A stretch of 15,050 bases of DNA from CAYYMD01 sp964480425. GTDB taxonomy: Bacteria; Planctomycetota; Phycisphaerae; SM23-33. Within the stretch, counting starts at the first letter, position 1. Each line of letters starts with the position of its first letter. This document shows positions 1 to 5,984 of this stretch, piece by piece. The DNA lies in NCBI GenBank assembly GCA_964480425.1, contig CAYZPY010000051.1, positions 1 to 15,050 of the forward strand. The letters run 5' to 3'. The translations under genes were made by a program, and so were the position numbers. A model generated the notes under the pieces. It did not search any database. It had not been told where the DNA came from and saw nothing but the letters and a program-made list of their open reading frames with translations.

Positions 1-440
1 TTTACGAGCTGCTTTTCCATCAGCCCGCGGAGGACCTCCCCGCACGCCACGCCGCGTATCGCCTCCACGTCGGCGCGGAGGACCGGCTGGCGGTACGCCA
101 CTATCGCAAGCGTCTCCATGGCAGCCGATGTCAGGCGGGTCTCCCTGCGGGACTGAAACAGGCGCGACAGCACCCGGTGATATTCGCCCCTGGTGAGCAT
201 CTGGTACCCCCCGGCGATTTCCTCGATGCGAAACGCGCAGCCCATCCGCTCGTATTTTTCGTTGAGGTATTCCACGGCCTTTTTGACCGCTTTTGCACCT
301 CGCAGTTCGGCTACCTTCGCTATGCGCTCGGCGCTTAGCGGCGCCTCGGAGGAAAACAATATCGCCTCCACCACGGATTGTCCGGGCGCGCCGCCACCGT
401 CGCCCTGCGCAGCGGATGAGTTATTCGGCGCTTCGTTCAT
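1..440 (-). CDS. scpB: Segregation and condensation protein B (3' end cut by window edge)
   Basis: ScpB is the small winged-helix subunit that binds the ScpA kleisin and, with SMC, forms the bacterial condensin that compacts and segregates the chromosome. I translated the minus strand from the ATG at 440 and it stays open to base 1 (146 codons visible). Recognisable ScpB features are the early VEAILFSSEAPLSAERIA segment that begins the first winged helix, and the conserved ETLAIVAYRQPV segment followed by RADVEAIRGV, which starts the second winged helix. About 20 N-terminal residues are polar and Gly/Ala-rich. The gene has no Shine-Dalgarno sequence; a good promoter ends only 9 nt before the ATG (see that entry). 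No scpA is visible; it could lie elsewhere. The identification is firm; the C-terminal 40 or so residues are not in the window. Confidence 0.95.
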   Translation of the reverse strand, partial: MNEAPNNSSAAQGDGGGAPGQSVVEAILFSSEAPLSAERIAKVAELRGAKAVKKAVEYLNEKYERMGCAFRIEEIAGGYQMLTRGEYHRVLSRLFQSRRETRLTSAAMETLAIVAYRQPVLRADVEAIRGVACGEVLRGLMEKQLV

Positions 441-449
441 GTAGAACAA

Positions 450-477
450 ATCATATACATCCCGGTGCTAATCTCAA
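450..477 (-). promoter_or_regulatory. Sigma70-type promoter of scpB, probably leaderless
   Basis: On the minus strand, TTGAGA (472-477; 5 of 6 to the -35 consensus) is followed by a 16-bp spacer and TATGAT (450-455; 5 of 6 to the -10 consensus). Only 9 nt separate the -10 box from the scpB ATG at 440. A start site about 7 nt downstream would therefore leave a leader of 0-3 nt, consistent with the absence of a ribosome binding site. This is inferred from sequence only. Confidence 0.6.
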
Positions 478-564
478 GCATTGAGAACCAAGACGTTCAT
501 TCAAAGCCGATGGATTGCAATCCGCGGGCATTGGCGCCTGTCGCGGCGGCGTTCCCATTCATAG

Positions 565-590
565 CGCGGCGGCGCTACCACGCCGCCGCG
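565..590. repeat. GC-rich hairpin, copy A of a two-copy palindromic element
   Basis: There is a perfect 10-bp stem (CGCGGCGGCG at 565-574 pairing with CGCCGCCGCG at 581-590) around the 6-nt loop CTACCA. The identical stem with a different loop recurs at 9848-9873. A third left arm followed by TTCC lies just upstream at 542-555. It sits in the 200-bp gap between the stop of the 172-residue gene (641) and the start of scpB (440), both read leftward. It could stop transcription between them, but it has no U-tract on either side, so a REP-like repeat is equally possible. Confidence 0.6.
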
Positions 591-640
591 TATAATTGTC
601 GGTGGTCCGGCAAGGTCTTTGACCGACGCCTGGGCCCGGC

Positions 641-1159
641 TTATACCTTCCCGAGTATGATTCCGTGCGTGGGGGGCGCGGGCCAGAACGTCACCCACGA
701 GTTGACCTTCACCTTCTTGGTGCTTGCGGGGGTGTAATCCAGGAGCGTAAGCGCAATCGGCGCGCCGGCCTCGACGATGATGGTGTTTCGCCCGTCGTTG
801 TCGATTACCTTTCCGTTGACCGGCGAGGCGCCGGAGAATTCCCGCCGGCAGTGGTTGATGCGCTGCGCCCTACCGGGCGGGCGGGGGTAGAAGGTCTTTT
901 CGTCACGCGTGCCCTTTTGGAGCCCCGCCGCAGAGGCGTGGATTATCACCTGCAACTCGTCGTCGACGTGGAACCGCTTCTTGAGCGTCTTTCGATGCGT
1001 GTCCAGGAGGATGAAGTCCATGTAACTGCCCGGGCGCTGGAGGTCGAAGGTGTTCGGCGGCACGCGCAGCGTAAACATCGGACCGATCATGCCGCCGTTG
1101 TCCACCGCCACCAGGCGCCCGTTCACCGCGTATTTATCGTCGCTGAGCAACTTGGCCAT
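641..1159 (-). CDS. Unrecognised 172-residue protein, apparent two-repeat beta-rich fold
   Basis: I do not recognise this protein. It has no signal peptide, membrane segment or metal-binding cluster. It appears to consist of two related halves. The first begins YAVNGRLVAVDNGG (residues about 10-23) and the second SPVNGKVIDNDGRNT (about 111-125). Each starts with VNG[RK], then a D-G turn, alternating hydrophobic residues and an L-L-D segment, then a Lys-rich strand. That suggests two small beta domains, which is my inference. The start is supported by GGGAG about 8-12 nt before the ATG, and the gene follows the MscS channel gene by only 27 bp, so they are probably co-transcribed. The role is unknown; the pairing with a mechanosensitive channel could hint at an envelope- or stress-linked function, but nothing in the sequence proves it. 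Confidence 0.75.
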   Translation of the reverse strand: MAKLLSDDKYAVNGRLVAVDNGGMIGPMFTLRVPPNTFDLQRPGSYMDFILLDTHRKTLKKRFHVDDELQVIIHASAAGLQKGTRDEKTFYPRPPGRAQRINHCRREFSGASPVNGKVIDNDGRNTIIVEAGAPIALTLLDYTPASTKKVKVNSWVTFWPAPPTHGIILGKV

Positions 1160-1186
1160 GGCTTTCTCCCGTTCCGTCAGGATCCG

Positions 1187-2377
1187 CTAAGTCTGCACTT
1201 TTCCGCGCCGCGGCCCTTCGCCGAGGCGAATGTCGGCTTCGATTGGCGAATCCTGCTTGACGTACAGTGTCTGCGTGGGGAAGGCGAACTCGATGCCCTC
1301 CTGGTTGAACCGGCGCAGCAGCTCCATGTTGAAGTCGTGATTGAACTGGTTGTACTGCCACCATTGCGGGGGGACGAACCAGTAATAGACGATGATGTTC
1401 AAACTGGCGGCATTGAAATCGTTGAAATAAACCCGCGGGGGGTAGTCCGGGTGAAGGTGCTCGCTGCGTTCTTCGAGCATCTCCCGGAGAATCTCCACGC
1501 CCCGCTGCACCTTCTGGGGGGGAGTGTCGTAGGTGATCGTTACGTTCATCACCCGGCGGATGAAGCCGCGTCGGGCGACGTTTTCTATGGTGGCGTTTGC
1601 CACGACGGAATTGGGCATAATCACCTGGTGGCCGTTGAACAGGCGGATGCGAGTCGAGCGGAAGCCCACCTCCTCAATTACGCCCTGCTGGTCATTGATT
1701 ATCACCCAGTCGCCCATCTGGAACGGGCGGTCCGCAAAGATGGTTATCGAGCCGAAAAGATTGGCCAGCATGTCCCTTGCCGCCAGGGCGAACGCCAGTC
1801 CGCCCACCCCCAGGCCCGCCAGAAGCGCCCCTATGTTCCAGTTGAATATGTTCTGGGCAACGAACAGCAGCACCACGATGACCACGAACACCCGCAGCGT
1901 CTTGCGTATCATGGGCACCAACTGGTCGTCCAGCAGTGTTTCGGTGCGCGAAGTCCATCGGCGCAGGTAAAACTCCACCACGTCCACCAGGCGATAGATG
2001 AACCATCCCGCCGCAAGCACCGCGATAGTCCGGCAGACGTTGAACCAGAAAGATGTCAAATCCATCTTCTCAACGCCATTTTCGACGTAGGTGAGGTTCA
2101 TGAACTGCCCGGCCAGGTACAGTCCCCCGGCCAGTATCACCAGCGATGCAGGCCTTGATGCGCTTCGCAGCAGAGTCGAAATCAGTTGCAGGCGCTCCTC
2201 CAGTCGCCGGCCCTGCCTGTCCAGGAAAAATGAGACCACCCTTCCGATAACGAAACTGCCAAGCAGCACCCCCAGAAGCGCCAGCCACTGCCACAGCGTG
2301 TTTCCCAGGAACCTGCTTTTTACGAAAACGTCCGTCCAGGCGGCAAGCACGTTCGTCGTTGTCATGATCGCAGTCAT
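1187..2377 (-). CDS. MscS-family small-conductance mechanosensitive channel
   Basis: This is an inner-membrane tension-gated channel that releases solutes on osmotic downshock. With the chosen start it has 396 residues. It shows four hydrophobic segments: near residues 20-45, 70-95, 110-130 and 160-185. The Gly/Ala-rich pore helix (ALLAGLGVGGLAFALAARD) then leads into the diagnostic MscS beta-domain with FADRPFQMGDWVI, a VEEVGFRST-like segment (here IEEVGFRSTRIRL) and the PNS motif of VIMPNSVVANATI. The C-terminal alpha/beta domain ends in a short charged tail. The ATG at 2377 is preferred because GGAG lies just upstream. An in-frame ATG at 2452 would add 25 residues that overlap the 2423-2442 hairpin and look non-coding. 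It heads a probable two-gene unit with the 172-residue protein. MscS paralogues are common, so no specific symbol is given. Confidence 0.93.
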   Translation of the reverse strand: MTAIMTTTNVLAAWTDVFVKSRFLGNTLWQWLALLGVLLGSFVIGRVVSFFLDRQGRRLEERLQLISTLLRSASRPASLVILAGGLYLAGQFMNLTYVENGVEKMDLTSFWFNVCRTIAVLAAGWFIYRLVDVVEFYLRRWTSRTETLLDDQLVPMIRKTLRVFVVIVVLLFVAQNIFNWNIGALLAGLGVGGLAFALAARDMLANLFGSITIFADRPFQMGDWVIINDQQGVIEEVGFRSTRIRLFNGHQVIMPNSVVANATIENVARRGFIRRVMNVTITYDTPPQKVQRGVEILREMLEERSEHLHPDYPPRVYFNDFNAASLNIIVYYWFVPPQWWQYNQFNHDFNMELLRRFNQEGIEFAFPTQTLYVKQDSPIEADIRLGEGPRRGKVQT

Positions 2378-2422
2378 AATCTCCGTCCCGCCCGAATCGC
2401 CGGGCGATAATATAAATATCAT

Positions 2423-2442
2423 ATTGTCCGCCGCCGGACAAT
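2423..2442. promoter_or_regulatory. 8-bp perfect hairpin upstream of the mscS-like gene
   Basis: ATTGTCCG (2423-2430) is followed by a 4-nt loop and CGGACAAT (2435-2442). It lies 45 bp before the preferred mscS start, next to an AT-rich block (2406-2424) that could hold that gene's -10 region. It may be an operator or a structured leader in the divergent region shared with the dehydrogenase gene. The role is not established. Confidence 0.4.
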
Positions 2443-2468
2443 TGCCTGTCACGGGATTTGGCGATAAA

Positions 2469-2513
2469 TTGACACAGGTCGGTGAATCGGTGAATCAGTG
2501 CACCCGTGAATCT
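2469..2513 (+). promoter_or_regulatory. Consensus -35 box followed by four tandem 8-bp units
   Basis: A perfect TTGACA lies at 2469-2474, reading toward the dehydrogenase gene. Starting 7 bp later are four head-to-tail 8-bp units beginning at 2482, 2490, 2498 and 2506. Units 1, 2 and 4 start GTGAATC; unit 3 (GTGCACC) differs at two positions. No convincing -10 box is seen at the normal distance because the repeats occupy that place. The array could be an operator that overlaps the promoter, or simple slippage-generated repeats. Confidence 0.4.
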
Positions 2514-2587
2514 AAAAACCGATTAACCGCTCGCCTGCGGCGGGTAAAATCAACTGATCAACCAGTATCGCAACAGGAGAAGTTTTT

Positions 2588-3493
2588 ATGAGTAACGAGG
2601 ACATAAAGGCCGGCTTTGTGGGTCTGGGCATCATGGGCGAGCCGATGGCTATGAACATTCTCAAGGAGGGCTTTGAGATAACGGTATACAACCGCACGCC
2701 CGCCAAGGCCGACCATCTCAGCCGGGCAGGCGCCCGCGTGGCCCGGAGCCCCGCCGAGGTCGCCGCCGCCGGCGACGTGGTCGTTTCGTGCGTAACCGCC
2801 GACGAGGACGTCATCGAGGTCATGCTAAACGAGCAAACCGGCATCGTCGCCGGCGCGCACGATGGGCTCATAGCCGTGGACTGCTCGACCGTCTCGCCGC
2901 CGGTGGCCGGGCGGTGCAGCGAGGCGCTGGGCGCGAATGGCGCCGCGTTCCTCGACGCGCCCATCTCCGGGGGACAGGGCGGCGCGCAAGCCGGAACGCT
3001 GAGCATAATGGTCGGCGGGCGCAAGGAGGATTTTACCCGCGCCATGCCCGTGCTGGAGGCAATGGGGCGCACCATAACCTACTGCGGACCGTCAGGGTCC
3101 GGTTACACCACCAAACTGTGCAACCAGATACTCGGCGGTCTGCACCTGCTCGCCGCCGCAGAGGCGCTGACGCTGGCCGAGCGATCCGGCGTGGACCTCC
3201 AGGCAGTACTCCAGGCAGTCTGCTCGGGCGCGGCGGCGTCGTGGATCCTACAGAACCTCGGACCAAAAATGATCTCCGGGGACAACCGCGCGGGCTTCTT
3301 CGTGGACTACCAACTCAAGGACCTTCGCCTGGCGGTCGAGGCCGCCCGCAAACTTGGCATAAACCTCAAGGGCGCCAATCTCGCCGAGACTATGTTCGAC
3401 GCCGCAAGCCAAGCAGGGTACGGAAAAGACGGCACACAGGCGCTGTACCACGTGGTCCGCGAACTGTCCGAGCGGAAGGGCGACTCGCCATGA
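2588..3493 (+). CDS. 3-hydroxyisobutyrate dehydrogenase-family NAD(P)-dependent oxidoreductase
   Basis: This is a beta-hydroxyacid dehydrogenase that interconverts a beta-hydroxyacid and its semialdehyde (tartronate semialdehyde, 3-hydroxyisobutyrate or similar) with NAD(P). The 301 residues match the usual family length. The N-terminal Rossmann domain opens with GFVGLGIMGEPMAMNI (about residues 9-24). The substrate-binding segment DAPISGGQGGAQAGTLSIMVGG follows near residue 120, and the catalytic-lysine motif is seen as K176 with N179 in GSGYTTKLCNQ. The C-terminal helical domain carries VDYQLKDLRLA. The start is set by AGGAG about 8 nt before the ATG. The stop overlaps the cinA start as ATGA, so the two are translated together. 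The substrate cannot be told from sequence; GarR/GlxR-like tartronate semialdehyde reductase is one possibility, so I give no symbol. Confidence 0.93.
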   Translation: MSNEDIKAGFVGLGIMGEPMAMNILKEGFEITVYNRTPAKADHLSRAGARVARSPAEVAAAGDVVVSCVTADEDVIEVMLNEQTGIVAGAHDGLIAVDCSTVSPPVAGRCSEALGANGAAFLDAPISGGQGGAQAGTLSIMVGGRKEDFTRAMPVLEAMGRTITYCGPSGSGYTTKLCNQILGGLHLLAAAEALTLAERSGVDLQAVLQAVCSGAAASWILQNLGPKMISGDNRAGFFVDYQLKDLRLAVEAARKLGINLKGANLAETMFDAASQAGYGKDGTQALYHVVRELSERKGDSP

Positions 3494-4758
3494 AGGCGGC
3501 GATTATATGCGTGGGCTACGAGTTGCTGGCCGGAGATTCGACCAACACAAACGGGATATGGCTGGCCGAGCGGCTTGGCAACCTGGGAATCGAGACCATC
3601 CTCGAAATGACGGTGGGCGACAACCGCGGCGAAATCGCCGATGCGCTGAAATACGCCGCCCAAAGGGCACAACTGATAATGATAACCGGCGGGCTTGGAC
3701 CCACGGGCGACGACCTGACCCGCCGGGGACTGGCCGAGGCACTGGGGACGGTACTGGCGACCGACGAGAACTGCCTGGGCGACATCGAGGAGTTTTTCCG
3801 CAGGCGCGGGCGAGAGATGGCCGAAATCAACCGCTCCCAGGCGCTTATCCCCGCAGGCGCCGAGCCGTTGAAAAACGACATCGGCACGGCGCCCGGCATA
3901 GCCACACACCTGGGCGATGCGCAAATATTCGTCATGCCCGGCGTTCCCGACGAGATGAAGCACATGTTCAACCACAAAGTCGCCGGGCGGATTAAGGCCT
4001 GCGTCCGGTCAACCGCGTGCGTACGGCGCTATGTCCACGCTTTCGGCGCAGGCGAGTCGGACATCGCCGCAAGGATCGCCGACATGATGACACACGACGC
4101 GCCGGTCGCAATCGGCACGAAGGTATCGTCCGGATGGATCACCATCCGCGTGGTGGCGCGAAACGAAAACGCCGACCTCGCCCGCCGTGACGCTCAACGC
4201 GCCGTCGAGCAAATTTGCGGCAGACTCGGCGAACTGGTCGTAGGACTTGACGAGCAGACCATGGCCGGCGTCGTGGGTCGGCTGCTGCGCGAAAAACGCC
4301 GGACTCTGGCCGTCGCAGAGAGTTGCACCGGCGGGCTGCTGGGCGGACTGATCACCGACGTTCCCGGGGCAAGCGATTACTACCTCGGGGGCGTGGTGGC
4401 CTACGACAATCGCATCAAGCAACAGCAACTCGGCGTCCCCGCGGACGTGCTCGAAAAACACGGCGCCGTCAGTGAACAGGTCGCCGGCGCTATGGCCCAG
4501 GGCGTGCGAAAACGATTCGAAAGCGACTGGGGCATCGGCGTCACCGGCGTGGCCGGACCGGCAGGTGGAACGCCCCCGCACCGGGCTGTGACGGTGCGGG
4601 ACACTGCCGAAAAGCCCGTCGGGCTGGTATACGTCGCACTGGCCGGCGCCGACGGATGCGACGTCCACAGGCACGTGTTTAGCGGCTCGCGACAAATCAT
4701 CCGCAGGCGAGCCGCGCTTACGGGACTGAACCACCTGAGAGTAGCGCTGTTATCGTGA
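3490..4758 (+). CDS. cinA: CinA, nicotinamide-nucleotide amidohydrolase / competence-damage protein
   Basis: CinA hydrolyses nicotinamide mononucleotide to nicotinate mononucleotide in pyridine nucleotide salvage; the N-terminal COG1058 domain is linked to ADP-ribose pyrophosphatase activity in the family. The 422 residues contain both domains. The N-terminal domain has VGYELLAGDSTNTNGIWLA, where GTELL is usual, so Thr is replaced by Tyr. It continues with ITGGLGPTGDDLTR and FVMPGVPDEM. The C-terminal amidase domain has ESCTGG (S278) and AYDNRIKQ (K310), the expected catalytic pair region. The odd feature is residues 363-373: eleven extra residues split the usual GGTP-EKPVGLVY motif. They are encoded by a 33-nt palindromic stretch (separate entry). 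The ATG overlaps the preceding stop (ATGA). Identification is firm; whether the insertion leaves the amidase active is unknown. Confidence 0.95.
   Translation: MKAAIICVGYELLAGDSTNTNGIWLAERLGNLGIETILEMTVGDNRGEIADALKYAAQRAQLIMITGGLGPTGDDLTRRGLAEALGTVLATDENCLGDIEEFFRRRGREMAEINRSQALIPAGAEPLKNDIGTAPGIATHLGDAQIFVMPGVPDEMKHMFNHKVAGRIKACVRSTACVRRYVHAFGAGESDIAARIADMMTHDAPVAIGTKVSSGWITIRVVARNENADLARRDAQRAVEQICGRLGELVVGLDEQTMAGVVGRLLREKRRTLAVAESCTGGLLGGLITDVPGASDYYLGGVVAYDNRIKQQQLGVPADVLEKHGAVSEQVAGAMAQGVRKRFESDWGIGVTGVAGPAGGTPPHRAVTVRDTAEKPVGLVYVALAGADGCDVHRHVFSGSRQIIRRRAALTGLNHLRVALLS
4575..4600. repeat. Perfect 9-bp palindrome inside an in-frame insertion in cinA
   Basis: CCCGCACCG (4575-4583) and CGGTGCGGG (4592-4600) form a perfect inverted repeat with an 8-nt loop. 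It lies almost exactly within the 33-nt stretch 4576-4608 that has no counterpart in ordinary CinA proteins, where GGTP runs straight into EKPVG. The layout resembles the short palindromic elements known to insert in frame in genes of Rickettsia and some other bacteria. I saw no second copy in this window. Confidence 0.55.
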
Positions 4759-4765
4759 CGACCTG

Positions 4766-4831
4766 CTGGCGTAAACGACGATATCCGACCTATCTCCCCT
4801 TTGGGGCAGGCAGATATTCCTTGAATGCCAG
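4766..4831 (+). other. Nested inverted repeats after cinA: terminator or leader structure
   Basis: CTGGC (4766-4770) pairs with GCCAG (4827-4831), ATATC (4781-4785) with GATAT (4813-4817), and CCCC with GGGG around a TTT loop (about 4796-4806). The three helices are nested with asymmetric loops. The position 8-73 nt after the cinA stop suggests a weak terminator. A leader structure for the ABC operon is the alternative. I recognise no riboswitch class. Confidence 0.3.
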
Positions 4832-4842
4832 CCGGAGAAAAT

Positions 4843-4900
4843 GTATTAATTAAAAACGACGGCGGGTGAAATCGCCTCGCCGTCGAGGCGGCGTATTAAT
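4843..4900 (+). promoter_or_regulatory. Hairpin flanked by 8-bp direct repeats before the sugar ABC operon
   Basis: A 9-pair stem (4858-4866 with 4876-4884, one G-T pair) is bracketed by the exact direct repeats GTATTAAT at 4843-4850 and 4893-4900. The AT-rich repeats stand out from the GC-rich surroundings and may contribute -10-like or operator sequences for the ABC operon that starts at 4927. The 50-bp spacing would also fit a small inserted element with an 8-bp target duplication. Neither reading is proven. Confidence 0.35.
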
Positions 4901-4926
4901 AACGAGATACCATTAAGGATAACATC

Positions 4927-5976
4927 ATGAAACGCATTTTAAGCACGTGCCTGGTCCTGGTGCTGTCGGTTGCTTTTGCCGGTTGCGAAAAAGTCGAGAA
5001 AACGCCGGTTGAAGACGAAAACGGCGGGCGGAAAACCGACCGGTCGAAAAACGGCCGGAAGGAAAACGGACAAAAACAGCCGGGAGAAAAAACCTCTCCG
5101 CGCAAACTCGCGTTTGTAACCAACAACGCGGCCAATTTCTGGAATTACGCCAAGAAGGGCTGCCGAAAAGCGGAAAAGGAACTGCCCGACGTCAAGGTCA
5201 TATTCCGCCTGCCCGGCGACGGAAGCGCAGCGCGCCAGACGCGAATATGCAACGACCTGATGGCCATGGGAATCGACGGACTGGCGATCAGTCCCGTTGA
5301 CCCGGTAAACGAGCGCGAAATGATCAACAAACTCGCCGCCGAGATGCTGGTCATATGCGTCGACAGCGACGCGCCCGAGTCCGACAGGGCGTGCTACGTG
5401 GGCACCGATAACGTCGCCGCTGGTCACCAGGCCGGCGAACTCATCAAGGAAGCCCTGCCCGAAGGCGGGGAGATAATGATATTCGTGGGCAAACGCGACG
5501 CGCAAAACGCCAAGGAGCGCGAACAGGGCATCAGGGAAGAACTGTCCGGCTCGAACATCAAGATACTCGACGTGCGCACGGACGACACGGACACCGCTCG
5601 CGCCAAGGCAAACGCGCTCGACGCCATAACCAACAATCCCGACATAGATTGCCTGGTGGGCCTGTGGAACTACAACGGACCGGCGTGTCTCAGCGCCGTA
5701 AAACAGGCCGGAAAAGTCGGGGAGGTCAAAATCGTCTGCTTCGACGCCGAGGAAGACACCCTCCAGGGAATCAAGGACGGCGCCATCCACGGAACGGTGG
5801 TTCAGCAACCGTTCGAATTCGGATACCAGGCCATGAAAATCATGAACACCATTCTCGAGGGAGACAAGTCAGTAATCCCCACGGACGAGACGATCATCAT
5901 CGAAACGAAAAAAATCAAAAAACAAAACGTGGATAAATACTGGTCCTGGCGCAAAGAACTACTGGCGGAAAAATAG
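4927..5976 (+). CDS. Sugar ABC transporter substrate-binding lipoprotein (RbsB-like)
   Basis: This is the periplasmic binding component of a ribose/galactose-type importer, held to the membrane as a lipoprotein. The N-terminus is a lipoprotein signal peptide (MKRIL, hydrophobic core, then AFAG before C20). It is followed by an unusually long charged linker, about residues 21-58, rich in Lys, Glu, Gly and Asn. The type-1 periplasmic-binding fold then begins with KLAFVTNNAANFW. Further family marks are the DGLAISPVDP segment, VICVDSDAPES, YVGTDNVAAGHQAGELI, and near the end KIVCFDAEEDTLQGIKDGAIHGTVVQQPFEFGYQA. All of these are typical of the peripla_BP_4/RbsB family. The start is set by AAGGA about 7 nt before the ATG. 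It is the first gene of a complete operon with the ATPase and permease. The ligand cannot be read from the sequence. Confidence 0.93.
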   Translation: MKRILSTCLVLVLSVAFAGCEKVEKTPVEDENGGRKTDRSKNGRKENGQKQPGEKTSPRKLAFVTNNAANFWNYAKKGCRKAEKELPDVKVIFRLPGDGSAARQTRICNDLMAMGIDGLAISPVDPVNEREMINKLAAEMLVICVDSDAPESDRACYVGTDNVAAGHQAGELIKEALPEGGEIMIFVGKRDAQNAKEREQGIREELSGSNIKILDVRTDDTDTARAKANALDAITNNPDIDCLVGLWNYNGPACLSAVKQAGKVGEVKIVCFDAEEDTLQGIKDGAIHGTVVQQPFEFGYQAMKIMNTILEGDKSVIPTDETIIIETKKIKKQNVDKYWSWRKELLAEK

Positions 5977-5984
5977 GCCTTTGA

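Noticed and set aside
665..2158. 497-codon open frame on the plus strand
   Set aside because: It lies wholly antisense to the MscS channel and the 172-residue gene, and its translation is rich in His, Arg and Val with no family motifs, as expected of a GC-rich shadow frame.
2378..2452. Longer N-terminus for the MscS protein from the ATG at 2452
   Set aside because: The extra 25 residues cover the hairpin and AT-rich promoter-like DNA, whereas the ATG at 2377 has GGAG just upstream.
3085..3101. 6-bp inverted repeat in the dehydrogenase gene
   Set aside because: It codes for the conserved catalytic region near K176, so it is explained by protein sequence.
4009..4734. 241-codon open frame on the minus strand
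   Set aside because: It is antisense to cinA, which carries clear family motifs in the other frame.
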